64,000 nt of DNA. It comes from Autumnicola sp041679265 (GTDB taxonomy: Bacteria; Bacteroidota; Bacteroidia; Flavobacteriales; Flavobacteriaceae). Shown here piece after piece: positions 16,988 through 24,403 of this stretch (position 1 is the stretch's first letter; the number at the start of each line of letters is the position of its first letter). Made by a program: the position numbers and the translations under genes. The notes beneath the pieces were generated by a model. It searched no databases and had not been told where the DNA came from. It saw nothing but the letters and a program-made list of their open reading frames with translations. The stretch covers positions 80,180-144,179 of the forward strand of contig NZ_JBGFSM010000011.1 in the NCBI RefSeq assembly GCF_041679265.1, read 5' to 3'.

Positions 16988-19284
16988 TAGTCTTTATCTT
17001 TTTTACCAAACAACCTCTTAAAAAAGCCCTTTTTCTCTTTTTTTTCTTCGGAATTCTTCTCTTCCTCATTTTTGTTTTTACCGGAGAACAGGCGCTTAAA
17101 AAATCCGTCGCGCTTTTTAGCCTCGCAATCCAGCATTTCTGCAACCTTTGGAGATACAGGACCAAACCTTGCATTAGTAATTTTGCTGAAGTAAGCGTCC
17201 TGCTGCATTTTTTGCATGAGTATGGCAAATATAGGTAGAGCACTATTAGCTCCCTGCCCAATTCTGGTGTTTCTAAAGCCAATGCGATGATCGTCTGATC
17301 CTACCCAGGTAACAGTGACCAGGCGTGGTGTAATACCTACAAACCAGCCATCTTTATTATCCTGGGTGGTCCCTGTTTTCCCCGCAATGTCATTATGAAG
17401 CCCATAAACAGCCCTAAGCCGGGTAGCGGTACCTTCATTAACTGTGGCCTGCATAAAATTAAGCATCACTTCCCGTGTATTTTCACTAAAGGCCGGGGAA
17501 GGGGAGACCTTGGGTTTAAATTCTGCCAGCAAGTTGCCTTCTCCATCTTCAATCCTGCTGATATAAAAAGGTTCACTGGGTCTACCCTTATTAACATAGC
17601 TGGTGTAGGCCCCGGCAAGTTCTTCTATATTTAATGAGGCTGTCCCCAGGGCTATCGAGGGAACTTCCGGAAGGGTGGAGGTAATTCCCATCTTTCGGGC
17701 TTCAGCTATTACATTTGGTATTCCTGTTTCCATCAGCACTTTTACGGCAATGGTATTCATAGACCTGCTTAAAGCCGTCTTCAGATTATAGTTCATGTAA
17801 GGATCATCTTCCGCAGAAGAATTGGAAGGTGTCCACCCGTTTTCATAGGTTACTTCTTCAGCAGAAAAATAAGTACACGGTTCCATTCCGTTCTCCAGGG
17901 CAGCGGTGTACACTATAGGTTTAAAAGTAGACCCTACCTGCCTTTTGCTCATGGAAACATGGTCATATTTAAAATACCTGAAATCCACCCCGCCAACCCA
18001 GGCCTTTACTGCACCGTTTTCCGGAGCAACCGCAAGAAGCCCGGCATTTAGAAATTTAAGATAATGGGCCACGCTATCTACCACACTCACATTCCTGGTA
18101 ACGGAGCCTGTGTAATCAAATAATTCGGTGGGTTTGGTTTTCTTAAGTTCCACCATAATTTCTTCATGTGTCAAACCTTCCTTTTGCAGATTTTTATATG
18201 CGCGGGTTTTTTTAACGGCATCTTCCAGTATAGTTTTGTTAGTAAGCCATGGAGCATTTTTTCCATAGGAATTTTCGTGTTGTTCCTGGAGTTCCTGCAT
18301 ATGTTCTTTTAGCGCTGCTTCTGCCAGTTGCTGCATTTTATAATCCAGGGTGGTATGAACAATTAGGCCGTCTCTGTAAATATTATATTTCTGCCCGTCT
18401 TTATTTTTTAAGGTGTCCAGGATTAAACTTACATCCTTTCTTACCTGTTCCCGAAAGTAAGGCGCAAGGCCTTTATTATTGCTGTAATTCCTGTAATCCA
18501 GTTCAAGATCTGTTCTTTTTGCCGCCAAAGCTTCAGCTTGAGAAAGATAACCATACTTTGCCATTTGCATCAATACCACGTCGCGCCTTAACCTGCTGCG
18601 TTCAGGAAAAATTCTTGGGTTGTACGAGTGCGAAGCCTTCAGCATTCCCACCAATACTGCTCCTTCCACAAGAGAAAGGTCCCGGGTATGTTTATTGAAA
18701 AATTTCATGGAAGCACTTTCTATTCCGTAAGTATTATCGCTAAAGGGAACGGTGTTAAAATAGAGCGTAAGAATTTCCTGTTTGTTGTAAATTTCTTCCA
18801 GGCGTTTGGCAATAATGGCTTCCTGTACTTTATTAATCACAATGCCCAGGGCTCCGTAATCTTTTCTTCCGTATATATTTTTTGCCAGCTGAAGGGTGAT
18901 GGTGCTTCCCCCGCCTGAAGATTCGTCCTGCAGTAAAATAGATTTGAAAAATACCCGCATGAGGCTGCGGTTATCTATGCCGTCATGTTCAAAAAACCGA
19001 ACATCTTCTGTAGCAACCAAAGCCTGGATAAGATCTTCAGGTAAATCTTCGAAATTTATCGGTTGACGGTCAAAAATGTAAAATTTACCAATAAGTTCTC
19101 CATTGGAGGCTAAAACCTGTGTGGCTTTGCTCTGCTTGAGGCGGGAGAGTTCTTTAGAAGAAGGAATTTTTCCCCACATTCCAAAATAAATGCTGCCAAA
19201 GAAAATGAGGGCCAGGGCAGCAAAACCTAGTATAACGTATAATGCCCATTTCAATTTACGGGACTTCCTGAGTTTTGATAGCAT
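16987..19284 (-). CDS. Class A penicillin-binding protein (PBP1A-type)
   Basis: A 765-residue bifunctional peptidoglycan synthase anchored by one helix (about 14-34). The GT51 transglycosylase follows, with EDVRFFEHDGID (catalytic Glu) and GGSTITLQLAKN. The transpeptidase has the SxxK serine in GSTFKP near 450, SxN in SRSMNT near 508 and KTGT near 635. It polymerises and cross-links glycan strands outside the inner membrane. The last ~40 residues are unusual: two GFFKRLF motifs separated by an acidic/lysine stretch (EEEKNSEEKKEKK). There is a near-match promoter, TTATTTGC, upstream. Confidence 0.94.
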   Translation of the reverse strand: MLSKLRKSRKLKWALYVILGFAALALIFFGSIYFGMWGKIPSSKELSRLKQSKATQVLASNGELIGKFYIFDRQPINFEDLPEDLIQALVATEDVRFFEHDGIDNRSLMRVFFKSILLQDESSGGGSTITLQLAKNIYGRKDYGALGIVINKVQEAIIAKRLEEIYNKQEILTLYFNTVPFSDNTYGIESASMKFFNKHTRDLSLVEGAVLVGMLKASHSYNPRIFPERSRLRRDVVLMQMAKYGYLSQAEALAAKRTDLELDYRNYSNNKGLAPYFREQVRKDVSLILDTLKNKDGQKYNIYRDGLIVHTTLDYKMQQLAEAALKEHMQELQEQHENSYGKNAPWLTNKTILEDAVKKTRAYKNLQKEGLTHEEIMVELKKTKPTELFDYTGSVTRNVSVVDSVAHYLKFLNAGLLAVAPENGAVKAWVGGVDFRYFKYDHVSMSKRQVGSTFKPIVYTAALENGMEPCTYFSAEEVTYENGWTPSNSSAEDDPYMNYNLKTALSRSMNTIAVKVLMETGIPNVIAEARKMGITSTLPEVPSIALGTASLNIEELAGAYTSYVNKGRPSEPFYISRIEDGEGNLLAEFKPKVSPSPAFSENTREVMLNFMQATVNEGTATRLRAVYGLHNDIAGKTGTTQDNKDGWFVGITPRLVTVTWVGSDDHRIGFRNTRIGQGANSALPIFAILMQKMQQDAYFSKITNARFGPVSPKVAEMLDCEAKKRDGFFKRLFSGKNKNEEEKNSEEKKEKKGFFKRLFGKKDKD

Positions 19285-19376
19285 AATAATGAGGACTGCT
19301 GCAAATAAACGAAGACTTCTAAAAAGTTATTTCCTTTTTAGAGGAATTTTAAGGAATAGTGGCATTAAGGAGCTTA

Positions 19377-19420
19377 AAAAATAAATTAGCCGGGGAGACA
19401 TGATGTTGTCCTCCGGCTAA
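19377..19420 (-). terminator. Terminator downstream of the small-peptide array
   Basis: Minus strand: TTAGCCGGAGGACA pairs with TGTCTCCCCGGCTAA (an 8-bp perfect outer stem plus a slightly imperfect inner one), followed by TTTATTTTTT. It lies about 80 bases past the stop of the last peptide gene and before the PBP1A promoter, marking the end of the array's transcript. Confidence 0.75.
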
Positions 19421-19500
19421 CTGATAGGTAGGTACATAGGCAGAATTTTATTTGATGTAAATCCTTTCCCCTAAGGGAAATTATGATGATTGATGATTAA

Positions 19501-19626
19501 TCAGGCTTTGTACATTCTGCGGGAGTACCAAAGATCCCTGTTTGCGGTTTGCCTGATGTTCATAAAAGGCCTTTTATGAGTTAAATCTCCTTCTCTTAAT
19601 CCTGTAATGTTTTCTAAAGTTTTCAT
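19501..19626 (-). CDS. Small basic peptide, array copy A (41 residues)
   Basis: Translates to a 41-residue peptide beginning MKTLENITG (1-9), then DLTHKR at 14-19, FMN at 21-23 and an aromatic/arginine end W33-Y-S-R-R37-M-Y39-K-A. By eye 27 of 39 aligned residues match copies B and C; A is the diverged copy and ends two residues later. There is no cysteine, signal peptide or membrane helix. No family is recognised. Preservation of the frame despite divergence, with changes such as F to L and D to E, argues for selection on the protein. It would be the last gene of the array's transcript. Confidence 0.72.
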   Translation of the reverse strand: MKTLENITGLREGDLTHKRPFMNIRQTANRDLWYSRRMYKA

Positions 19627-19658
19627 GATGATGATGTTTTGATTGATGAACAATTTTC

Positions 19659-19778
19659 TTAGTAACGCCTTCTGCTAAACCAGCTGCCTCTGTTAGATGC
19701 TTGCTGAAGGTTCATAAAGGATCTTTTATGTGTAAGATCTTGATCTCTAAATCCTGTGATGTTTTCTAAAGTTTTCAT
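19659..19778 (-). CDS. Small basic peptide, array copy B (39 residues)
   Basis: A 39-residue peptide: MKTLENITG (1-9), R11, DLTHKR (14-19), FMN (21-23), NR (29-30) and WFSRRRY (33-39). It is net positive, with the basic residues bunched at the C-terminus. The start is 152 bp from that of copy A. The leader just before the ATG, 32 bp between genes, is nearly identical in A and B. No family is recognised; possible roles are a modified-peptide precursor, an antimicrobial or a nucleic-acid-binding peptide, none shown by the sequence. Confidence 0.75.
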   Translation of the reverse strand: MKTLENITGFRDQDLTHKRSFMNLQQASNRGSWFSRRRY

Positions 19779-19810
19779 GATGATGATGTTTTGATTGATG
19801 AATTATTTTA

Positions 19811-20030
19811 TTAGTAACGCCTTCTGCTAAACCAGCTGCCTCTGTTAGATGCTTGCTGAAGGTTCATAAAGGATCTTTTATGTGTAANNNNNNNNNNNNN
19901 NNNNNNNNNNNNNNNNNNNNNNNNNNNNNNNNNNNNNNNNNNNNNNNNNNNNNNNNNNNNNNNNNNNNNNNNNNNNNNNNNNNNNNNGATCTTGATCTCT
20001 AAATCCTGTGATGTTTTCTAAAGTTTTCAT
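19811..20030 (-). CDS. Small basic peptide, array copy C, interrupted by the assembly gap
   Basis: Both ends match copy B base for base: start ATG at 20030, stop at 19811. A 100-N spacer (19888-19987) falls in the middle. Removing the Ns restores an exact 120-bp gene identical in protein to copy B, so either nothing is missing or a whole number of 152-bp units was lost. The leader of this first copy differs from that of A and B (GATGAATG then unrelated sequence on the plus strand), so it carries the array's true upstream region. Confidence 0.6.
19888..19987. other. Assembly gap of exactly 100 Ns
   Basis: A round 100-base run of N is the usual placeholder for a gap of unknown size. It lies inside the repeat unit, and flanking bases join seamlessly to the repeat consensus. 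Confidence 0.97.
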
Positions 20031-20165
20031 GATGAATGTTTTAAGTTTATATACAATAGACGCCTAAGAATTCTTTTTGTGACAGTACTATGCATAAAAC
20101 AGTAGTATTTTAACTTTTAATTAACTTTCGAGATGATTTTGTTGCGCTTATAATAGTCACAATTT

Positions 20166-20221
20166 ACTTCTCACTTCTCACTTCTCACTTCTCACTTTTC
20201 ACTTTTCACTTTTCACTTTCT
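20166..20221. repeat. Heptanucleotide tandem repeat (ACTTCTC/ACTTTTC)
   Basis: Eight consecutive 7-bp units: four ACTTCTC, three ACTTTTC and a final ACTTTCT. It lies 100 bp upstream of the first SdiA-regulated gene. A shorter relative sits at 22883-22903. Confidence 0.9.
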
Positions 20222-20324
20222 CTATGTAGAAGAGTAATTTTTGAAAATACTGTTAATCATTTTGGTGGGGCAATTCAAATAGATAATTTAGAGGGAGAGT
20301 CAAAATTTGATGTAAATCCAGGTT

Positions 20325-21182
20325 ATGAAAAAAATGGTGCTTTTAATTGTGCTTGCGGTTTTTGCGGTAGTGGCACTCATTTATTTTTTATTTAAAGACA
20401 ACTCCTATATATCTTTTGATGATTCTGATAAGACTTATAAAGTACTTCAGAAATGGGAATTGCCTGATGAGCTGGACGAGATTTCCGGGATGAGCTGGAT
20501 TGGCAATAGCAAAATTGCCTGTATACAGGATGAAGATGGTATCATCTTTATTTTTGATCTGGAATCTTCTAAAGTCATTTCTACAATCAAATTTGGGGAA
20601 GAGGGAGATTATGAGGCAATTACTGTTCATGGGCCGGATGCGTATGTGATGCGAAGCGATGGCCATATATTTGAAGTTTTAAACTACAGGTCCGGTCGCA
20701 TAAGGGTTAATGAATATGAAATCCCTTTAAGAAATTATGATATTGAGGGCCTTGCGTTTGATGATGAAAATAACAGGTTATTAATTACCGTAAAAGATGT
20801 ACCGCATGAAGATCAGGATTATAAAGGAATTTATGCTTTTGATCTAAAACAGAAGAAATTTATTCAGGAACCTGTCTTTAAAATTCATACAGATGATCCA
20901 ATTTTTGAAGGAATTAACGGGCGTGGTTCCCAAAGGATCATCCGGCCTTCAGAAATAGAAAAAAACCCCGTAACCGGCGAATGGTATGTTCTGGAAGGTC
21001 ATCAGCCTAAATTAATGATTCTTACGCCAACGGGACAGGCAAAGGAAATTCATTTACTGGATCCCGAGGTTTTTCAGCAGGCAGAAGGCCTCACCTTTAG
21101 CCCTCAGGGCACTATGTATATTTCCAATGAAAGCCGGCGCGCCCCGGCAGACATCCTGGAAGTAAAACTGGATGAAAACTGA
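20325..21182 (+). CDS. SdiA-regulated domain protein, copy 1
   Basis: A 285-residue membrane-anchored protein with an uncleaved or signal-like helix at 4-22. The rest is a beta-propeller-like SdiA-regulated domain: LPDELDEISGMSWIGNSKIACIQDEDG near 47-72, DYEAITVHG, and a last blade AEGLTFSPQGTMYISNES. The family is named for a Salmonella/E. coli gene under the SdiA quorum sensor; the biochemical function is unknown but resembles phytase/esterase-type propellers. It is followed 66 bp later by a paralogue, so the pair arose by tandem duplication. Confidence 0.85.
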   Translation: MKKMVLLIVLAVFAVVALIYFLFKDNSYISFDDSDKTYKVLQKWELPDELDEISGMSWIGNSKIACIQDEDGIIFIFDLESSKVISTIKFGEEGDYEAITVHGPDAYVMRSDGHIFEVLNYRSGRIRVNEYEIPLRNYDIEGLAFDDENNRLLITVKDVPHEDQDYKGIYAFDLKQKKFIQEPVFKIHTDDPIFEGINGRGSQRIIRPSEIEKNPVTGEWYVLEGHQPKLMILTPTGQAKEIHLLDPEVFQQAEGLTFSPQGTMYISNESRRAPADILEVKLDEN

Positions 21183-21248
21183 ATTTACAGCTTTTGATGC
21201 CGAATTCTTTTGTTTATAATGAACTAATCAGAATAAAATTTAAACCTT

Positions 21249-22133
21249 ATGTTTTGCAGATTAACCTTGCCAATATTTTCAGGAATACTATATTTCTCCG
21301 CTCTGCTGTTCTCTGGTCCAAATACCGGAAATAAAAATATAGGTAAGGTGAATTGTAGTGATCCTAACAGATATGAGATCGTTCATAAATGGAAACTGCC
21401 TGATGAACTGGATGAAGTTTCAGGAATTGCGTGGCTGGAAGACGATAAAATTGCCTGTATTCAGGATGAAAAGGGCAACATCTATATTTATAATCCTGCT
21501 ACTTCACAAATAGAAAAAGAAATAAAATTTGCAGGACATGGAGATTATGAAGGGATTAGCGTAAAAGGAAATACAGCCTATGTGGTAAGAAGTGACGGGC
21601 GCGTTTATGAGGTGACCAATTTTCTTAAAAAAACACCTGAAGTTCATATTATTGAAAGCGGGTTAACCAGAAAGCAGAATATAGAAAGTATTTGTGTGGA
21701 AGCGGGGAGACGGCTTCTCCTGGGAACCAAATATGAAGAAGAAAATACTGATCAATATAAAGGTATATATGCCTATAACCTTACAAAGAAGCATCTTATT
21801 AAAGATCCCGTTATCAAGATCAAAATGCGTGATAAAATCTTTGAAGCCTTTGAGGACAAAGACCCTGAAAAAGTCATGAGCCCCTCAGATATTGCCATTC
21901 ATCCTGATAGCGGGGAGATTTATATTGTTGATGGAAGAAGGCCTAAATTGCTTATATTATCTCCCTCTGGAATGCCGGAGAAACTGATTGAACTGGATAA
22001 GGACGATTTTGCACAGCCGGAAGGGATTTGTTTTAGTCCCTCCGGAAATTTGTATATTTCCAACGAAGCGAGTGGAGGTACCGCAAATATTCTGGAAGTA
22101 AAAATCCTGGAAAACATTAGCAGGCAACAATAG
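21249..22133 (+). CDS. SdiA-regulated domain protein, copy 2
   Basis: A 294-residue exported paralogue of the preceding gene, with a hydrophobic signal at about 5-23. Clear side-by-side matches: KWKLPDELDEVSGIAWLEDD against KWELPDELDEISGMSWIGNS, then DKIACIQDE and a final blade PEGICFSPSGNLYISNEASGG. Sequence divergence is considerable, so the duplication is old. Only 6 bp separate it from the downstream VTT gene, suggesting co-transcription. The function is unknown; a calcium-bound propeller hydrolase is one possibility. Confidence 0.85.
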   Translation: MFCRLTLPIFSGILYFSALLFSGPNTGNKNIGKVNCSDPNRYEIVHKWKLPDELDEVSGIAWLEDDKIACIQDEKGNIYIYNPATSQIEKEIKFAGHGDYEGISVKGNTAYVVRSDGRVYEVTNFLKKTPEVHIIESGLTRKQNIESICVEAGRRLLLGTKYEEENTDQYKGIYAYNLTKKHLIKDPVIKIKMRDKIFEAFEDKDPEKVMSPSDIAIHPDSGEIYIVDGRRPKLLILSPSGMPEKLIELDKDDFAQPEGICFSPSGNLYISNEASGGTANILEVKILENISRQQ

Positions 22134-22139
22134 AATTTT

Positions 22140-22853
22140 ATGGCAGAAAACGATATTGAGACGGCATCGGTAAAAAAAAGCAAGAAACCTTTATATATTT
22201 CTCTTGCCCTGGTGGCCGCCCTTGTGCTAAGCTATTTTCTTGTGCCCGAAGTTCAGAATTTTTTTAATGAAGCCTGGAACGTCCTCACCAGTGACGATCA
22301 GGAGCGTATCCGTAACTGGGTGAATAATTTTGGATGGTTTGGCCCCGTAATTTTGATTCTTACCATGGTGGCACAAATGTTTCTTCTGGTGATTCCCAGT
22401 GTTCTTTTAATGGTAGTTTCCATTCTCGCTTACGGGCCGGTTTGGGGAAGTATAATTGTTTTTGCAGCAGTTTTTGCAGCTTCTTCTGTAGGATATTTCA
22501 TAGGGCGCTATTTTGGACCGGTACTCGTGGAGCGCGTGATTGGCCATAGATCAGAAAAAAAAGTAGCCGATTTTTTAGATGATTACGGCTTCTGGGCAGT
22601 TTTTATAACCCGCTTTAATCCTTTTCTTTCCAATGACGCCATAAGTTTTGTCGCAGGAGTCCTTAAGATGGGGTATTGGAAATTTATAGGAGCCACTTTA
22701 GCGGGAATCGCCCCTTTAATTGGTTTTATTGCAGTAATTGGCAGGAGCACTGAAGGTCTAAAAACCGGGTTATTATGGGGTTCTGTAATTAGCCTGATCC
22801 TGTTTGGGCTTTATATCTGGTGGGACAGAAAGAAAAGGAAGAAAAAGCAATAA
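22140..22853 (+). CDS. TVP38/TMEM64-type VTT membrane protein
   Basis: A 237-residue membrane protein. A first helix at about 20-37 is followed by a soluble stretch, then the VTT core: FGPVILILTMVAQMFLLVIPSVLLM (written over 64-90), SSVGYFIGRYFGP, and TRFNPFLSNDAISFVAGVL, the Arg/Pro/Asn signature of TVP38/TMEM64 proteins. These are related to DedA scramblase/flippase-like proteins. It is unlike the VTT protein at 3183-3800, which lacks the NDAISFVAG motif. Directly downstream of the SdiA-regulated pair, probably in one operon. Confidence 0.85.
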   Translation: MAENDIETASVKKSKKPLYISLALVAALVLSYFLVPEVQNFFNEAWNVLTSDDQERIRNWVNNFGWFGPVILILTMVAQMFLLVIPSVLLMVVSILAYGPVWGSIIVFAAVFAASSVGYFIGRYFGPVLVERVIGHRSEKKVADFLDDYGFWAVFITRFNPFLSNDAISFVAGVLKMGYWKFIGATLAGIAPLIGFIAVIGRSTEGLKTGLLWGSVISLILFGLYIWWDRKKRKKKQ

Positions 22854-22882
22854 TTCGAATTTTTTAATTCCTAAATTCCATC

Positions 22883-22903
22883 ACTTCTCACTTTCCACTT
22901 TTC
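22883..22903. repeat. Short heptanucleotide repeat related to that at 20166-20221
   Basis: Three 7-bp units, ACTTCTC, ACTTTCC, ACTTTTC. It covers the last codons and stop of the M19 dipeptidase gene, so the repeat has invaded or forms the gene end. Confidence 0.75.
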
Positions 22904-24180
22904 TGTAATTCCCTGGCAACAGCCTGTACTTCATCTAAAACCCTAAGCAGGTTTTCTCCCCAGAGTTTTGCAATCTCCTCTTCTGTATAGCCTCTTTTTA
23001 CCAGTTCAATAGTCACATTCAAAGATTCTGAAGCATCTTTCCAGCCTTCAATTCCACCGCCTCCGTCAAAATCTGAACTTATTCCCACATGGTCTATCCC
23101 AATAAGGTTCACCATATAATCTATATGATCTACAAAATCCTTAACATCTACAGGAGGAACTTCTTTTTTTAAGTTTTCTAAATCAGGTTTGGAAGTTTCT
23201 ACTAAACTATTAAAGTTATCATCATATAAATTCCGCTGCTCCTCATTCAGATTCCTGATACTGTCACGGCCAAGGATTTCAAAATCCATTTCTTTCGCTT
23301 TTCGATTATACAATTCATCTTTGGCAGCGTTAAAGATACTGTCCTTTTCAGTATTAATATAAGAGCTAAAAGCAACGGTTTGCACCACTCCGCCATGCTC
23401 TTTAAAAAGCATTAGGAGCTCGTCGTCCAGGTTCCTGCTGTGGTGCCCCAATGCCCGGGCAGAAGAGTGGGAAGCTATAAGTGGCGCTTTAGAAAGTTCA
23501 AACATCTGCTTAATCGCTTCTTTGGAAGGATGGGAAACATCAATCATCATTCCCAGCCGGTTCATTTCAGCAATCACCTTTTTTCCCAGTTCGCTCAGGC
23601 CATTATGTAGCCACACATTATCTTCTTCGCCGGTATTGGAGTCACTAAGCTGGCTGTGGCCATTATGGGCAAGGGACATATACCTTGCGCCCAGGTCATA
23701 AAATTGCTGCAGTTTTTCCAAATCTTCTCCCATGGAGTACCCGTTTTCCACACCAATCATCACCACTTTTTTGCCTTCATCCACCAGAGACCTTACTTCG
23801 CTGGAAGTAGTGGCCAGCCTTACTTTCTCCGGTGCCAGTTCATTTACCAGTTTATGGATAGCGATAAATTTGAGCATGGCATTTGCGTAGGCTTCTTTAT
23901 AACCTTCTTCAGTAAGTTCTCCCTGCCCGGTATAAACCACCAGCCAGCTTACGTCCATTCCGCCTTCGTCCATTTTTGGCAGGTTCACCTGTGTATCCAA
24001 ATTCATGGTGTAGTTCTTTTCGTTGGTGAAATTCTCTACGTTAATATCATTATGGGTATCTATGGTGATCACTTTTTCGTGTATCCTCTTAGCTTTTCTA
24101 ATGAGTTCTTCTTCGGGATTTTGAGCAAAAACAATAACCGGCGCCAAAAGGAAAATACAGAGTTTCAAAAATTGCTTCAT
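22888..24180 (-). CDS. Membrane dipeptidase (peptidase M19), exported
   Basis: A 430-residue zinc dipeptidase with a signal peptide (1-19, ending VIVFAQ). The metal-binding HxD is in TIDTHNDIN (H43, D45), the bridging Glu in MIGVENGYSMG, and further His residues in LAHNGHSQLSD, DVSHPSKEAI and IASHSSARALGHHSRNL. A final IDHVGISSDFDGGGG matches the family. It cleaves dipeptides, often including D-residues, in the periplasm; nutrient scavenging or cell-wall peptide recycling fits. Convergent with the VTT gene. Confidence 0.93.
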   Translation of the reverse strand: MKQFLKLCIFLLAPVIVFAQNPEEELIRKAKRIHEKVITIDTHNDINVENFTNEKNYTMNLDTQVNLPKMDEGGMDVSWLVVYTGQGELTEEGYKEAYANAMLKFIAIHKLVNELAPEKVRLATTSSEVRSLVDEGKKVVMIGVENGYSMGEDLEKLQQFYDLGARYMSLAHNGHSQLSDSNTGEEDNVWLHNGLSELGKKVIAEMNRLGMMIDVSHPSKEAIKQMFELSKAPLIASHSSARALGHHSRNLDDELLMLFKEHGGVVQTVAFSSYINTEKDSIFNAAKDELYNRKAKEMDFEILGRDSIRNLNEEQRNLYDDNFNSLVETSKPDLENLKKEVPPVDVKDFVDHIDYMVNLIGIDHVGISSDFDGGGGIEGWKDASESLNVTIELVKRGYTEEEIAKLWGENLLRVLDEVQAVARELQKSGK

Positions 24181-24374
24181 CTTTTGCTGAATTTTAAAAG
24201 CTGAAAATAAGCATATTATTTAAACTTTCTACAGGACTGGGAAATTCAAGTGAAAACCGGGTAATTTAAGATTGGTTTTGCGAAATGAAAGAGATTAAAA
24301 AATGATGGGATTCTTCATTTAAAAGCATTAATTTATAGGTTTAAAAAACATGATCAAGCTATTTATTTTTCGAT

Positions 24375-24382
24375 TACATTTG
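24375..24382 (+). promoter_or_regulatory. -7 promoter element for the three-gene amidoligase operon
   Basis: TACATTTG, an exact TAnnTTTG match 22 bases before the ATG at 24404. Confidence 0.6.
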
Positions 24383-24403
24383 ATTAAAATTTTCAATTCC
24401 TGA

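Larger units (their letters stand above)
19501..20037 (-). repeat. Tandem repeat of about 152 bp, each unit one peptide gene
   Basis: At least three direct units with start-to-start spacing of 152 bp (19626 to 19778), each made of a 120-126-bp gene and a 32-bp leader. B and C are practically identical, A has diverged. The unit boundary matches gene plus leader, so duplication copies the peptide with its own translation start region. Confidence 0.85.

Noticed and set aside
19501..20037. CRISPR array or other non-coding direct repeats
   Set aside because: The 152-bp units are direct and contiguous, with no variable spacers, and each contains a full open frame with start, stop and conserved leader.
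23656..24204. A 182-residue plus-strand frame opposite the M19 dipeptidase gene
   Set aside because: Antisense shadow of an intact, well-recognised enzyme gene.
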